Shown here piece after piece: positions 7,600 to 14,457 of a stretch of DNA of 37,519 nt (position 1 is its first letter; the number at the start of each line of letters is the position of its first letter). Made by a program: the position numbers and the translations under genes. Source of the DNA: an uncultured Lachnospiraceae bacterium (GTDB lineage Bacteria; Bacillota; Clostridia; Lachnospirales; Lachnospiraceae); assembly GCA_910579325.1 (NCBI GenBank), contig CAJTTU010000031.1, positions 1-37,519 on the forward strand, read 5' to 3'. The notes beneath the pieces were generated by a model, which saw only the letters and a list, made by a program, of their open reading frames with translations, did not search any database and was not told where the DNA came from.

Positions 7600-8253
7600 T
7601 TATCCAAGCATCCCCACCAGCTCCTCAATCGTTTTCGGCCCCGTAAAGGTCTTTTCATCATTGAGAATCACAAAAGGCACCCTGGTGATCCCATACCGCT
7701 CCACTAGCTCCGGATACAGATTGGCATCCAGCATCTGGGCCTCCACCAGCGGGTTCAGGATGGCGATCCGCTGACTGGCGGCCACCACCGCCGGGCAGTG
7801 ATGGCAGGCCAGGGAAACGCACACCTTGATATTCGCCGGTTTTTTGATTTTTTGGATTTTTTTCACCAGCCCCCTGCCGATTTCCTGGCCGGGGCCGGAC
7901 AGGTTGTAGATGGCCAGCACAAAGGAATTCATTTCTTTGCCGCCGGGCACGCCGTGGAAGGAGACACCGGAATACGCGCCGTCTTTATACAGCCCTGTGG
8001 CGGGCAGATAGTCCGTGTGAACCTCCAGGCATTTTGCTTCCTCAGGCGTATACAGCTCAAGCGTCAGCAAATCGCTCAAAGACACTGCCGTTTTTAAAAA
8101 CAACGCCATCTCCCGTGATTTCTCTTCCCCCATGTCCACCACGGCTTTCAGCGTCACTGGCATTTCCATCCTCCCGAAAATCTTTTTCAGCTCTTCCTGC
8201 AGCTTTTCATCCAACAAAGGGCTGGTTCCCTCAAGCTGATTCAAATCAATCAT
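7600..8253 (-). CDS. AhpF N-terminal-domain-like thioredoxin-fold disulfide protein
   Basis: This 217-residue protein resembles the paired thioredoxin-fold N-terminal domain of AhpF (also the PDO/glutaredoxin-like proteins). It has an active-site CxxC at C150-C153 (ACHHCPAVV), a cis-Pro segment GITRVPFVILND near the end, and an upstream degenerate thioredoxin fold. The flavin thioredoxin-reductase part of AhpF is absent. It probably passes reducing equivalents from a thioredoxin-reductase-like enzyme encoded elsewhere to the AhpC encoded just upstream. The two genes are 99 bases apart in the same direction. The start at 8253 follows a GGGGGAT site. The redox partner is unknown. Confidence 0.85.
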   Translation of the reverse strand: MIDLNQLEGTSPLLDEKLQEELKKIFGRMEMPVTLKAVVDMGEEKSREMALFLKTAVSLSDLLTLELYTPEEAKCLEVHTDYLPATGLYKDGAYSGVSFHGVPGGKEMNSFVLAIYNLSGPGQEIGRGLVKKIQKIKKPANIKVCVSLACHHCPAVVAASQRIAILNPLVEAQMLDANLYPELVERYGITRVPFVILNDEKTFTGPKTIEELVGMLG

Positions 8254-8352
8254 TTTCTATCCCCCAATGACCGTTTTGCAATTCCCCTTCCGGGTCATTC
8301 CGCAAACACTTCATATTTTTTCAGAGTTTTTCAATTCCATTCCTGCGGCAGA

Positions 8353-8919
8353 TTACAGAAGCCCCACCAGATCCAGGCTGGGCGTCAGCGTCTCCTCGCC
8401 GGGTTTCCATTTGGCCGGGCACACCTGGTCTCCGTGCTCCTCCACATACTGGGCGGCCTGTACCTTGCGCAGAAGCTCTTCGGCATTGCGGCCGATTCCC
8501 ATGTCATGGATCTCGTAAGCTTTGATTTTCCCTTCCGGGTTCACGATAAAGGTTCCCCGCAGCGCCTGTCCCTCTTCCTCCACCAGCACGTCAAAAAAGG
8601 AAGCAAGGCGTCCTGCCGGATCCGCCAGCATCGGATATTCGATCTTCCTGATTGTCTCGGAAGCGTCCGCCCATGCCTTGTGCACAAAATGAGTATCCTC
8701 GGACACAGAGTAAATCTCACAGCCGGTTTCTTTAAAGTCCTCATAAAAATCCGCCAGGTCCCCCAGCTCCGTAGGGCATACGAAGGTAAAGTCCGCCGGA
8801 TAGAAAAAGAATACCGACCAGTGGCCCAGAACCGATTCTTTCGTAACCGTTTCAAAGCTTCCCTTATGATACGCCTGCACAGTAAAATCCGTTATTTCTT
8901 TTCCAATATAACCTGCCAT
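8353..8919 (-). CDS. ahpC: Alkyl hydroperoxide reductase subunit C, 2-Cys peroxiredoxin
   Basis: The peroxidatic Cys is C48 in FYPADFTFVCPTEL and the resolving Cys is C167 in DQVCPAKW, as in AhpC/Prx1-type enzymes; 188 residues is the normal length. It reduces hydrogen peroxide and organic hydroperoxides. An earlier in-frame ATG at 8943 exists, but AGGAGAG lies six bases before the ATG at 8919, and the protein then begins MAGYIGKEI like its relatives, so I chose 8919. It is followed by the AhpF-domain protein that probably reduces it. A promoter-like sequence, a palindrome and two direct repeats lie upstream (8984-9072). Confidence 0.95.
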   Translation of the reverse strand: MAGYIGKEITDFTVQAYHKGSFETVTKESVLGHWSVFFFYPADFTFVCPTELGDLADFYEDFKETGCEIYSVSEDTHFVHKAWADASETIRKIEYPMLADPAGRLASFFDVLVEEEGQALRGTFIVNPEGKIKAYEIHDMGIGRNAEELLRKVQAAQYVEEHGDQVCPAKWKPGEETLTPSLDLVGLL

Positions 8920-8983
8920 TCCACACTCTCCTGTTTCTTTCATTTCAGCCCTTCACTCCATCATTCTTTAAAAATAAAAGGCC

Positions 8984-9072
8984 GGAAAACGTTTCCTATT
9001 TCGTTTTTATCATAACATAATGACGCTGAAATGAACAGATATTTTTTCCTTACTCAGCCTTGACGCTGAAAT
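8984..9072 (-). promoter_or_regulatory. ahpC promoter region with palindrome and 40-bp-spaced direct repeats
   Basis: A -10-like TATGAT lies at 9014-9009 on the minus strand, with a weak -35 (TGTTCA) 17 bases upstream. GGAAAACGTTTCC at 8984-8996 is near-palindromic and lies just after the expected start site. TGACGCTGAAAT occurs twice, at 9021-9032 and 9061-9072, exactly 40 bases apart and so about four helix turns. These look like regulator sites; the regulator is unknown and they do not match a PerR box. Confidence 0.45.
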
Positions 9073-9133
9073 ATCTTTTTCTTCTTTATATATCTGAAAT
9101 TTTCTGTCTCCTCCTCCATTCCTCCCATCCTTT

Positions 9134-10066
9134 TCAAAATCTCACCAGATATACAAAATAAACCGCATAGGCCGCCAGCATCACGCCGCCGCCTAACCGG
9201 GACAGCTTTCTCTTCCGGAATACACAGACCCACAGCAGGACTCCCGCGGCGGCCGCGATCAGCGTGTCGATGACAAAGCCCGGCTCAAAGGCCACCGGCG
9301 TAATCAGCGCCGTGGTGCCCGCCACAAACAGAATGTTGAAAATATTGCTGCCCACGATATTGCCGATAGCGATATCTGCCTCTCCTTTTCGGGATGCCGC
9401 CACAGAAGTGACCAGCTCCGGCAGAGATGTGCCTAAAGCCACGATGGTCAGCCCGATCAGCCGGTCGCTCATCCCCAGCATTTTCGCGATGGCGGAGGCC
9501 GCGTCCACCGCCAGGTCGCTGCCCCACAGGATCAGGCCCATGCCCACGGCCACCAACAGCAAAAGCTTCCACACCGGGCGGAGCTGCTCCTCTTCCGCTT
9601 CCGCCGGATTCTTTTTCGCGCTCCAAAGCAGATAGCCCAGATAAGCCAGAAAGGCAGCCCAAAGCACAACGCCCTCCAAAAAGCCGATCTGGTTTCCCGA
9701 ATATCCCAGCGCCAGCAAAAGCCCGGTGACAAACAGCATAAAGGGAATCTCCACCTTCACCGTGGATTTCTGCACCGCAATCGGCGCAATCAGGGAGGCG
9801 ATGCCCAGAATCACCAGAATGTTCATGATATTGCTGCCCACCACATTACCGACAGTGATTCCGGCATTTCCCCTGATGGCGGAGGTAATACTCACCGCCG
9901 CCTCCGGCGCGCTGGTTCCCATGGCCACGATGGTCAGCCCGATCACCAGCGGCGGAATCCCGAATTTCGCCGCAATGCCTGCCGCACCGTCCACAAACCA
10001 GTCCGCACCTTTTACAAGCATCGTAAAACCGACTGCCAGCACTAAGATTTGAATCAACATCTCCAT
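9134..10066 (-). CDS. CaCA-family Na+/Ca2+ (cation) exchanger, YrbG-like
   Basis: This is a 310-residue membrane protein with two homologous halves. The alpha-1 repeat holds GTSAPEAAVS and GNVVGSNIMNI; the alpha-2 repeat holds GTSLPELVTS and GNIVGSNIFNI. These are the ion-binding repeats of bacterial Na+/Ca2+ exchangers. About ten membrane helices are expected. It should expel Ca2+ or a similar divalent cation, and the Mn2+-type leader upstream hints at a role in metal homeostasis. An upstream in-frame start at 10108 exists, but GGAGG directly before the ATG at 10066 and the hydrophobic start MEMLIQILVLAVGF favour the shorter form. It has its own promoter. Confidence 0.92.
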   Translation of the reverse strand: MEMLIQILVLAVGFTMLVKGADWFVDGAAGIAAKFGIPPLVIGLTIVAMGTSAPEAAVSITSAIRGNAGITVGNVVGSNIMNILVILGIASLIAPIAVQKSTVKVEIPFMLFVTGLLLALGYSGNQIGFLEGVVLWAAFLAYLGYLLWSAKKNPAEAEEEQLRPVWKLLLLVAVGMGLILWGSDLAVDAASAIAKMLGMSDRLIGLTIVALGTSLPELVTSVAASRKGEADIAIGNIVGSNIFNILFVAGTTALITPVAFEPGFVIDTLIAAAAGVLLWVCVFRKRKLSRLGGGVMLAAYAVYFVYLVRF

Positions 10067-10232
10067 TTTTCCTCCTTCCCGACACAGCCCGCTGTGTCCC
10101 GCCGCCATATCTGCCCTGCCGTTTCAGGCCCGGCGGCTTTGTTCCTCAAAGGCTTCGCATGCGTTCTATGGAAAATTATCCTCCTTTTAGCATGTCCCAC
10201 AGAGAAGGTTTCATAACACCTTTTCACGGCAC

Positions 10233-10360
10233 AAAAAGAGACTTCCACCGCACACAAAATATGCGATAAAAGTCTCGTTCTTATCTCAGTATATATCCCG
10301 GCCATAAAGGCGTGATGACGTGATACATAACACCGGTACGGTGCGAACTACTCCCTCATA
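10233..10360 (-). ncRNA. yybP-ykoY (Mn2+) riboswitch-like leader with overlapping terminator
   Basis: Minus-strand hallmarks appear in order: GGGAGTAG (10355-10348), a CACCG-TAC-CGGTG hairpin, CACGTCATCACG (10322-10311), a GCC-GGC hairpin, and GAACGAGACTT. The last element is also the left arm of a terminator (GAGACTT at 10276-10270 pairing with AAGTCTC at 10244-10238) followed by TTTTTG. This is the transcriptional design known for yybP-ykoY: ligand binding holds the GAGAC strand and blocks the terminator. It lies between a promoter and a cation-exchanger gene, a sensible target. I matched it from memory of the consensus, not by a covariance search. Confidence 0.75.
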
Positions 10361-10368
10361 TCCACTTG

Positions 10369-10397
10369 ATTGTAGCAGACAGGCCGCCGGGCGTCAA
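10369..10397 (-). promoter_or_regulatory. Promoter of the exchanger/riboswitch transcript
   Basis: TTGACG (-35, 10397-10392), 17 bases, TACAAT (-10, 10374-10369) with TGC just before it. Transcription would start near 10362, just ahead of the riboswitch-like fold. Confidence 0.8.
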
Positions 10398-10446
10398 GGG
10401 GGAATGAGAATTTTTCCAATCCCCGAGTGTTTTCTCACGGTATCCT

Positions 10447-10590
10447 TTATTTCAGAATAATATACTTAATAAATGCGCTCAACTGCCGGATTCCTTCTTC
10501 CTCGGACAGTTCCGGCCAGCACTCCTTTACCAGCTCCCTGCGGCCTTCCTCGGTAAATTCCAGCAATTTATCGTCTTTTCCCTCTGCCAT
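10447..10590 (-). CDS. Micro-ORF B, 47-residue acidic helical protein after a UroD-family gene
   Basis: Unrecognised. The peptide begins MAEGKDDKLLEFTEEG and ends with SAFIKYIILK. It is charged and probably helical, with a run of three Glu near residues 30-32, one Cys and one Trp. GGAGG lies seven bases before the ATG, which makes translation likely. It is the next gene after the first UroD-family methyltransferase, with repeat copy 3 in between, and the last gene of the long catabolic run. Micro-ORF A at 14284-14433 has the same position after the second UroD-family gene, a similar size and a similar pattern (EE, then EEE, then a Phe-containing C-terminus). A small partner of the methyltransferase is possible but unproven. 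Confidence 0.6.
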   Translation of the reverse strand: MAEGKDDKLLEFTEEGRRELVKECWPELSEEEGIRQLSAFIKYIILK

Positions 10591-10608
10591 GTCAAAACCT
10601 CCTAATTA

Positions 10609-10730
10609 AGTTCCGCTACAGTTCTCCCAAGCCCCTGGCTCTGGAAGAATTTCTGGCCACTAAAGTGTCCATAAATCCTTCCGGGGCTTGTACGGACTTT
10701 CGCTGTTCTAAGTTAAGTTCCGCTGCAGTC
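10609..10730. repeat. Intergenic mosaic repeat, copy 3, plus an extra solo end
   Basis: AGTTCCGCTACAG, arms AAGCCCC...GGGGCTT and GGAAGAATTT...AAATCCTTCC, then ACGGACTTTCGCTG. A second solitary end (AGTTCCGCTGCAGTC, 10716-10730) directly abuts the stop codon of the UroD-family gene. The element ends 19 nt before the start of micro-ORF B. Confidence 0.8.
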
Positions 10731-11891
10731 CTAATACGTGTGGCTCTTAAAGTAATCCAGATACGCCAGCAGATTCTCCCTCTTACAGTCGTTGCGGTAG
10801 GAGATCATTTGATTTTGGCAGAGGACAAAGCCGTCTCCCATATCGTCCACCAGGCGTTTCGCCTCGTCCACCACCTCATCAGGCTTCGCATTGCCCAGAA
10901 GGCTGGTGGATAAGCCGCCGGCCAGGGCGATATTCGGAAGTCTTTCGCGGAATTCACGGATATCGTCCCCTTCCGGATGAATCATCATAACGCCCTTCGG
11001 AACCTCCTGCAGGAAGTCCGCAAAGCGAAGGATGGTGCCCTGGGCGGCCACGAAGATTTTCTGGTGATTGGCGGCGGCCCCGTCGATCACCCGTTTCAGC
11101 TGCGGCCAGTAGAAGGTTTCAAACTGCTTCGGACTCATCAGAGACACCACCTGCCATACCATAGTGATATCCGCCACAAATCCCTTCTGCTCCGATGCGG
11201 ATACGGCGTTAAAGCCTGCCATATTGCTGGTGGATTCATATACGGCATCCGCCCATTTCAGAATCTCATTCTTGTTGCGGCGCATATCCAGAGAAGCGCC
11301 TTTTAAGCCCCGCAGATCCAGCGCCAGGTGTTCCAGCGGCAGACGGACCATCCGGCTGTAATACATCAGCGCGCCGAATTCCCGGATATTCATGTCAAGC
11401 ATTTTCTGGGAGTATACGGTAAAGTCCTTCCACTCCTTTAACACCTGCTTAAATTCCCCGATGGTCAGCTTTTTATCGGGATCATTCTGGGTCAGATACC
11501 GGGGAAGGACTTTTTTCCAGTAAAAATCATCCGCGTTTTCGGTAAATGCCCCGAATTCCTCCGCTTCCATATATCCATGCTCCACGGACTGAATCATCTC
11601 ATCGGATTCATCCACGAAATGATTCCCGCCGCCCATCAGTCCGGTGATTCTCTGAGGATTTCTGGTGATCAGATTGGTATAGGCATCAAACGGATACCGC
11701 TCATGAAACTCCCTGTTAATCTTTTCGGCAATATCATAATTCAGCAGCGCATCGCTCATTTTATAGCCGCAGTCTAATATCTGCCATGACCAGATATTAC
11801 AGCCCAAAGGCACACGCCTGTTATGTTTAAAACTGTACGCATTATCAAAAAGCTCTGTGCGCTCTTTCAATAAAGCCTGCGCATCCATCAT
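10731..11891 (-). CDS. UroD-family corrinoid methyltransferase (probable O-demethylase component I)
   Basis: This protein of about 386 residues has the uroporphyrinogen-decarboxylase-like TIM barrel used by MtaA/CmuA and by O-demethylase component I enzymes such as MtvB. It probably moves a methyl group from a methoxylated compound to the corrinoid protein encoded upstream in the same run. The canonical HxC zinc motif of MtaA-type enzymes is not visible. The C-terminal block reads FVLCQNQMISYRNDC, with two Cys that are also present in the second, frameshifted paralogue. Zinc may be bound differently. GTG at 11897 is possible, but GAGGTG before the ATG at 11891 favours the latter. The first codons follow directly on the MaoC-like stop at 11894, so translation is probably coupled. 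Confidence 0.8.
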   Translation of the reverse strand: MMDAQALLKERTELFDNAYSFKHNRRVPLGCNIWSWQILDCGYKMSDALLNYDIAEKINREFHERYPFDAYTNLITRNPQRITGLMGGGNHFVDESDEMIQSVEHGYMEAEEFGAFTENADDFYWKKVLPRYLTQNDPDKKLTIGEFKQVLKEWKDFTVYSQKMLDMNIREFGALMYYSRMVRLPLEHLALDLRGLKGASLDMRRNKNEILKWADAVYESTSNMAGFNAVSASEQKGFVADITMVWQVVSLMSPKQFETFYWPQLKRVIDGAAANHQKIFVAAQGTILRFADFLQEVPKGVMMIHPEGDDIREFRERLPNIALAGGLSTSLLGNAKPDEVVDEAKRLVDDMGDGFVLCQNQMISYRNDCKRENLLAYLDYFKSHTY

Positions 11892-11893
11892 TC

Positions 11894-12820
11894 TCACACC
11901 TCATATTCCATCAGTCCGTTTCCTAACAGCAGTCTGCCGTCGGAATCCGTCATTTTAAAGTACAATGTCCCTTCTTCCGCCTTCCAGGTCTGCACGGTCA
12001 CGTCCTGGCCGGGGAAGCACAGGCTCCGGATCTGGGCGGAGATATGTTTCACCCGCTCCGGCTGATAGGGCATTACCTGCTGAATTAATATACGGGTAGC
12101 AAAGCCATAGGTACACAGCCCCATGATAAAGGTCTTCTCATAGCCGCAGCTCTGGGCGTAGGCGGTATCCACATGTACATTGTAGGTATCACCGCAGAGA
12201 CGGTAAATCGCCGCAATATTCTCCACCATAAATTCCGTAGTCTCATAATCCGGCTTCCGATCGGGATAGGACAGTTTCAGCGCCTGAAAAGGCTCGCCGC
12301 CAAAGCCGCCGAAAGCGTCATTATAGTGATAACTGTGCAGCGTCGCCACATGACGGCCCGCAATATCCCATACCTCCATGGCGCAGTCTGCCACCGTTCC
12401 TTTTCCCTCACCCCGGTCCAGCACGTTGTTCAGCCGGTCTTTTACCACAAAGGTACCTTTATATGCGTCGATCGGTCCGTCGATTACGATGTCCATGGCC
12501 ATATGGAGTCCATTGGGCATAAAGCCCAGCAGCTGCTCCATATGATCCCTGACAAATTCATTGGTTCCCTCGGGAATCGGCGTGATAGTGTTCATGGTCA
12601 GATTATTGATATAAGGAATCAGGGCAAAGGTAGGCAGCGCTTTCATGCCGCCTTTGCACCGCTCGTAAAAATAAAGCTCATCCGTAATATGCGCGCCTAC
12701 GCCCAGGGCATACAGAGAAACATCTCTCCAGGTATAGGGCATGTTCTGCGCCCCTCTGCCCTTTCCGATCAGATGGTCAAACATATGGGGATCCATGGGA
12801 ACTCCCTTGTATTCTTTCAT
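11894..12820 (-). CDS. MaoC/hydratase-2-like double hot-dog protein (1)
   Basis: This 308-residue protein resembles the hydratase-2 domain of peroxisomal multifunctional enzyme 2. It has an N-terminal hot-dog half with YALGVGAHITDELYFYE and ALPTFALIPY, and a C-terminal half with the catalytic segment and the MGLCTYGFATR block. Hydratase-2 enzymes hydrate 2-enoyl-CoA to (R)-3-hydroxyacyl-CoA through an Asp and His in D-x-N-x-x-H. Here the segment is D211-T-Y-N-V-H216: Asp and His remain, but the Asn position is Tyr and Asn has moved by one. Activity may therefore differ. The gene lies between the CoA-transferase and UroD genes, overlaps or abuts the latter, and has a paralogue at 23645-24535. 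An AGGAGA site supports the start. Confidence 0.82.
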   Translation of the reverse strand: MKEYKGVPMDPHMFDHLIGKGRGAQNMPYTWRDVSLYALGVGAHITDELYFYERCKGGMKALPTFALIPYINNLTMNTITPIPEGTNEFVRDHMEQLLGFMPNGLHMAMDIVIDGPIDAYKGTFVVKDRLNNVLDRGEGKGTVADCAMEVWDIAGRHVATLHSYHYNDAFGGFGGEPFQALKLSYPDRKPDYETTEFMVENIAAIYRLCGDTYNVHVDTAYAQSCGYEKTFIMGLCTYGFATRILIQQVMPYQPERVKHISAQIRSLCFPGQDVTVQTWKAEEGTLYFKMTDSDGRLLLGNGLMEYEV

Positions 12821-12843
12821 AATGTGATAATCTCCTGTTTAAA

Positions 12844-12942
12844 ATTCCGTGACTTCCCTCTCGCCGCTGTGAGCACCAAGGATCTGTTTTTAGCCGTTTA
12901 CTATTTTTCAAGCCCTTTGAAGCGGAAGGGAAGCTGCTGTTT
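12844..12942. repeat. Intergenic mosaic repeat, copy 4 (A and B modules, truncated C)
   Basis: ATTCCGTGACTTCCCTC, then GCTGTGAGCACC and TAGCCGTTTACTATTTTTC as in copy 2, then only AAGCCC of the hairpin module before diverging. It ends 24 nt before the start of the MaoC-like gene and fills most of the gap to the CoA-transferase gene. Confidence 0.65.
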
Positions 12943-12952
12943 TTTTATATAA

Positions 12953-14164
12953 TTATTTCATCGCCCTCTGTTTCTCTGCCACCTGCGCCAGCACCGGATC
13001 CATAATCCTGTGAACGGTGTCGGCGTCGGCCACCTGGGTAAATACGTCGATGGTGTCATTGCCCAGAGGCGCTGCATAATATTCCTCCTGGTATTCCACG
13101 CCGCTGATCCGGAGGGGATTGCCCGGCACCTTAAAGGAGGTTCCGTCGGGGTATACCGCATTGACAAAGGATTTTCTGTACTGCACTTGGGGATGCTCCG
13201 CAATAGCCTTATAATCATTGATCATGCCATAGATGGATTTTTTCTTCTCCAGACGGGCGGCGATATCGACACTGTCAAGAGTAGCAAAAACACGGTTTAC
13301 CTCCGCCTCCACCTCCTGATAATGATCCGCCCGCAGCTTCATGGAAACAAAATGCGGATTCTCCAGCCACTGGGGCTGTTCCAGGGCCTCGGCAAAATTT
13401 TTCCACTGGGCATCCGTGGAAATGTTCAGCATAATCGGCACACCGTCCTTACACATAAAGTCGCCGATAGGACTGGAAGCCGGATAGCGGTTTCCGTTGG
13501 GCTTCGGCACAATGCCGTTTTTCAGGTACATGCTGAGCATATTTTCCTGCAGAAGCAGCAGCGCCTCCATCATGGAGCAGTCCACCCTGCGGCCGTGGCC
13601 GGTCCTCTGGGCATCCACGATGCCGATCAGCGTTCCGATACAGCCGGCCAGGCCGCCGCTGTAATCCGCGATGGAACCGCCGCATTTCGTGGGATGTCCG
13701 CCTGCCTCTCCGGTGATACTCATGACACCGGATTCCGCCTGCACCGTAGCGTCGTAGGCCGCCCGGTGAGCATAGGGGCCTTCCTGCCCATAGCCGGAAA
13801 TGGATGTATACACGATTTTGGGATTGATCTTTTCCAGTACCTCATAGGTGATTCCGAACTTTTCCATCGTCCCCGGCTTAAAATTCTCGATTACCGCGTC
13901 AGAGGCAGCCGCCAGCTTTAAAAACAGCTCTTTCTGTTCAGGATCCTTCATATTCAGCACCACAGACTTCTTTCCCCTGTTTCTCGTGGCGTAGTGGCTG
14001 GAAAAGCCGTTTTCGATAATATTGCCGCCTCTGGTTCCGTCCCCCGCAGGCGGGTTCTCGATCTTGATCACCTCCGCGCCAAAGTCGCTGAGCATCAGCG
14101 TACAGATCGGGCCTGACATAAACTGGGTAAAGTCCAGGATGCGGATTCCTTCTAATGGTTTCAT
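12953..14164 (-). CDS. Family III CoA-transferase (CaiB/BaiF type) (1)
   Basis: The protein is 403 residues, typical for the CaiB/BaiF/formyl-CoA transferase family. It has the N-terminal GIRILDFTQFMSGP and LSDFGAEVIKIENP, then RNRGKKSVVLNMK, then the catalytic Asp D167 in SIADYSGG, which forms the acyl-aspartyl intermediate. These enzymes move CoA from a donor thioester to a free carboxylic acid without ATP. In this gene run it should activate the substrate acid or recycle CoA from a product. GGAGGAAAA just before the ATG supports the start. Repeat copy 5 lies directly upstream. A second, more distant family III transferase begins the run at 27613. The acid it uses cannot be read from sequence. 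Confidence 0.92.
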   Translation of the reverse strand: MKPLEGIRILDFTQFMSGPICTLMLSDFGAEVIKIENPPAGDGTRGGNIIENGFSSHYATRNRGKKSVVLNMKDPEQKELFLKLAAASDAVIENFKPGTMEKFGITYEVLEKINPKIVYTSISGYGQEGPYAHRAAYDATVQAESGVMSITGEAGGHPTKCGGSIADYSGGLAGCIGTLIGIVDAQRTGHGRRVDCSMMEALLLLQENMLSMYLKNGIVPKPNGNRYPASSPIGDFMCKDGVPIMLNISTDAQWKNFAEALEQPQWLENPHFVSMKLRADHYQEVEAEVNRVFATLDSVDIAARLEKKKSIYGMINDYKAIAEHPQVQYRKSFVNAVYPDGTSFKVPGNPLRISGVEYQEEYYAAPLGNDTIDVFTQVADADTVHRIMDPVLAQVAEKQRAMK

Positions 14165-14180
14165 TTTTCCTCCTTAATTC

Positions 14181-14275
14181 AGTTCCGCTACAGTCCTCCC
14201 AAGCCCCCTGGTTCTGGAAGAATTTTCGGCCGCCAGCGTCCGTAAATCCTTCCGGGGCTTGTACGGACTTCCGCT
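14181..14275. repeat. Intergenic mosaic repeat, copy 5
   Basis: AGTTCCGCTACAGTCCTCCC, arms AAGCCCC...GGGGCTT and GGAAGAATTT...AAATCCTTCC, then GTACGGACTTCCGCT. It is nearly identical to copy 1 in its central part. It ends 17 nt before the start of the CoA-transferase gene and begins right after micro-ORF A. Confidence 0.82.
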
Positions 14276-14283
14276 AATTAAAT

Positions 14284-14433
14284 TCATGACTGCATGACGC
14301 CCCGGACGAAGCCTTCAATCAGGCCTCTGCGCTCCTCCTCCGGCACAAATGTCAGAAGATCAGACAGTTTCGTTAAAAATTCTTCGTAATTCTCACTGAT
14401 TACCTCATCAGGATTCGTAGTAGTTCCGCTCAT
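14284..14433 (-). CDS. Micro-ORF A, 49-residue acidic helical protein after a UroD-family gene
   Basis: Unrecognised. The peptide begins MSGTTTNPDEVISENYEEF and ends RGLIEGFVRGVMQS, with a PEEERR stretch in the middle. It is probably helical and mostly acidic. AAGGAT lies upstream of the ATG at 14433. It starts 24 bases after the end of the second, frameshifted UroD-family gene and is followed by repeat copy 5. Its counterpart after the other UroD gene (10447-10590) suggests a paired arrangement of methyltransferase plus micro-protein. Function unknown. Confidence 0.6.
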   Translation of the reverse strand: MSGTTTNPDEVISENYEEFLTKLSDLLTFVPEEERRGLIEGFVRGVMQS

Positions 14434-14457
14434 AATCCAAATATCCTTTCTTATTTT

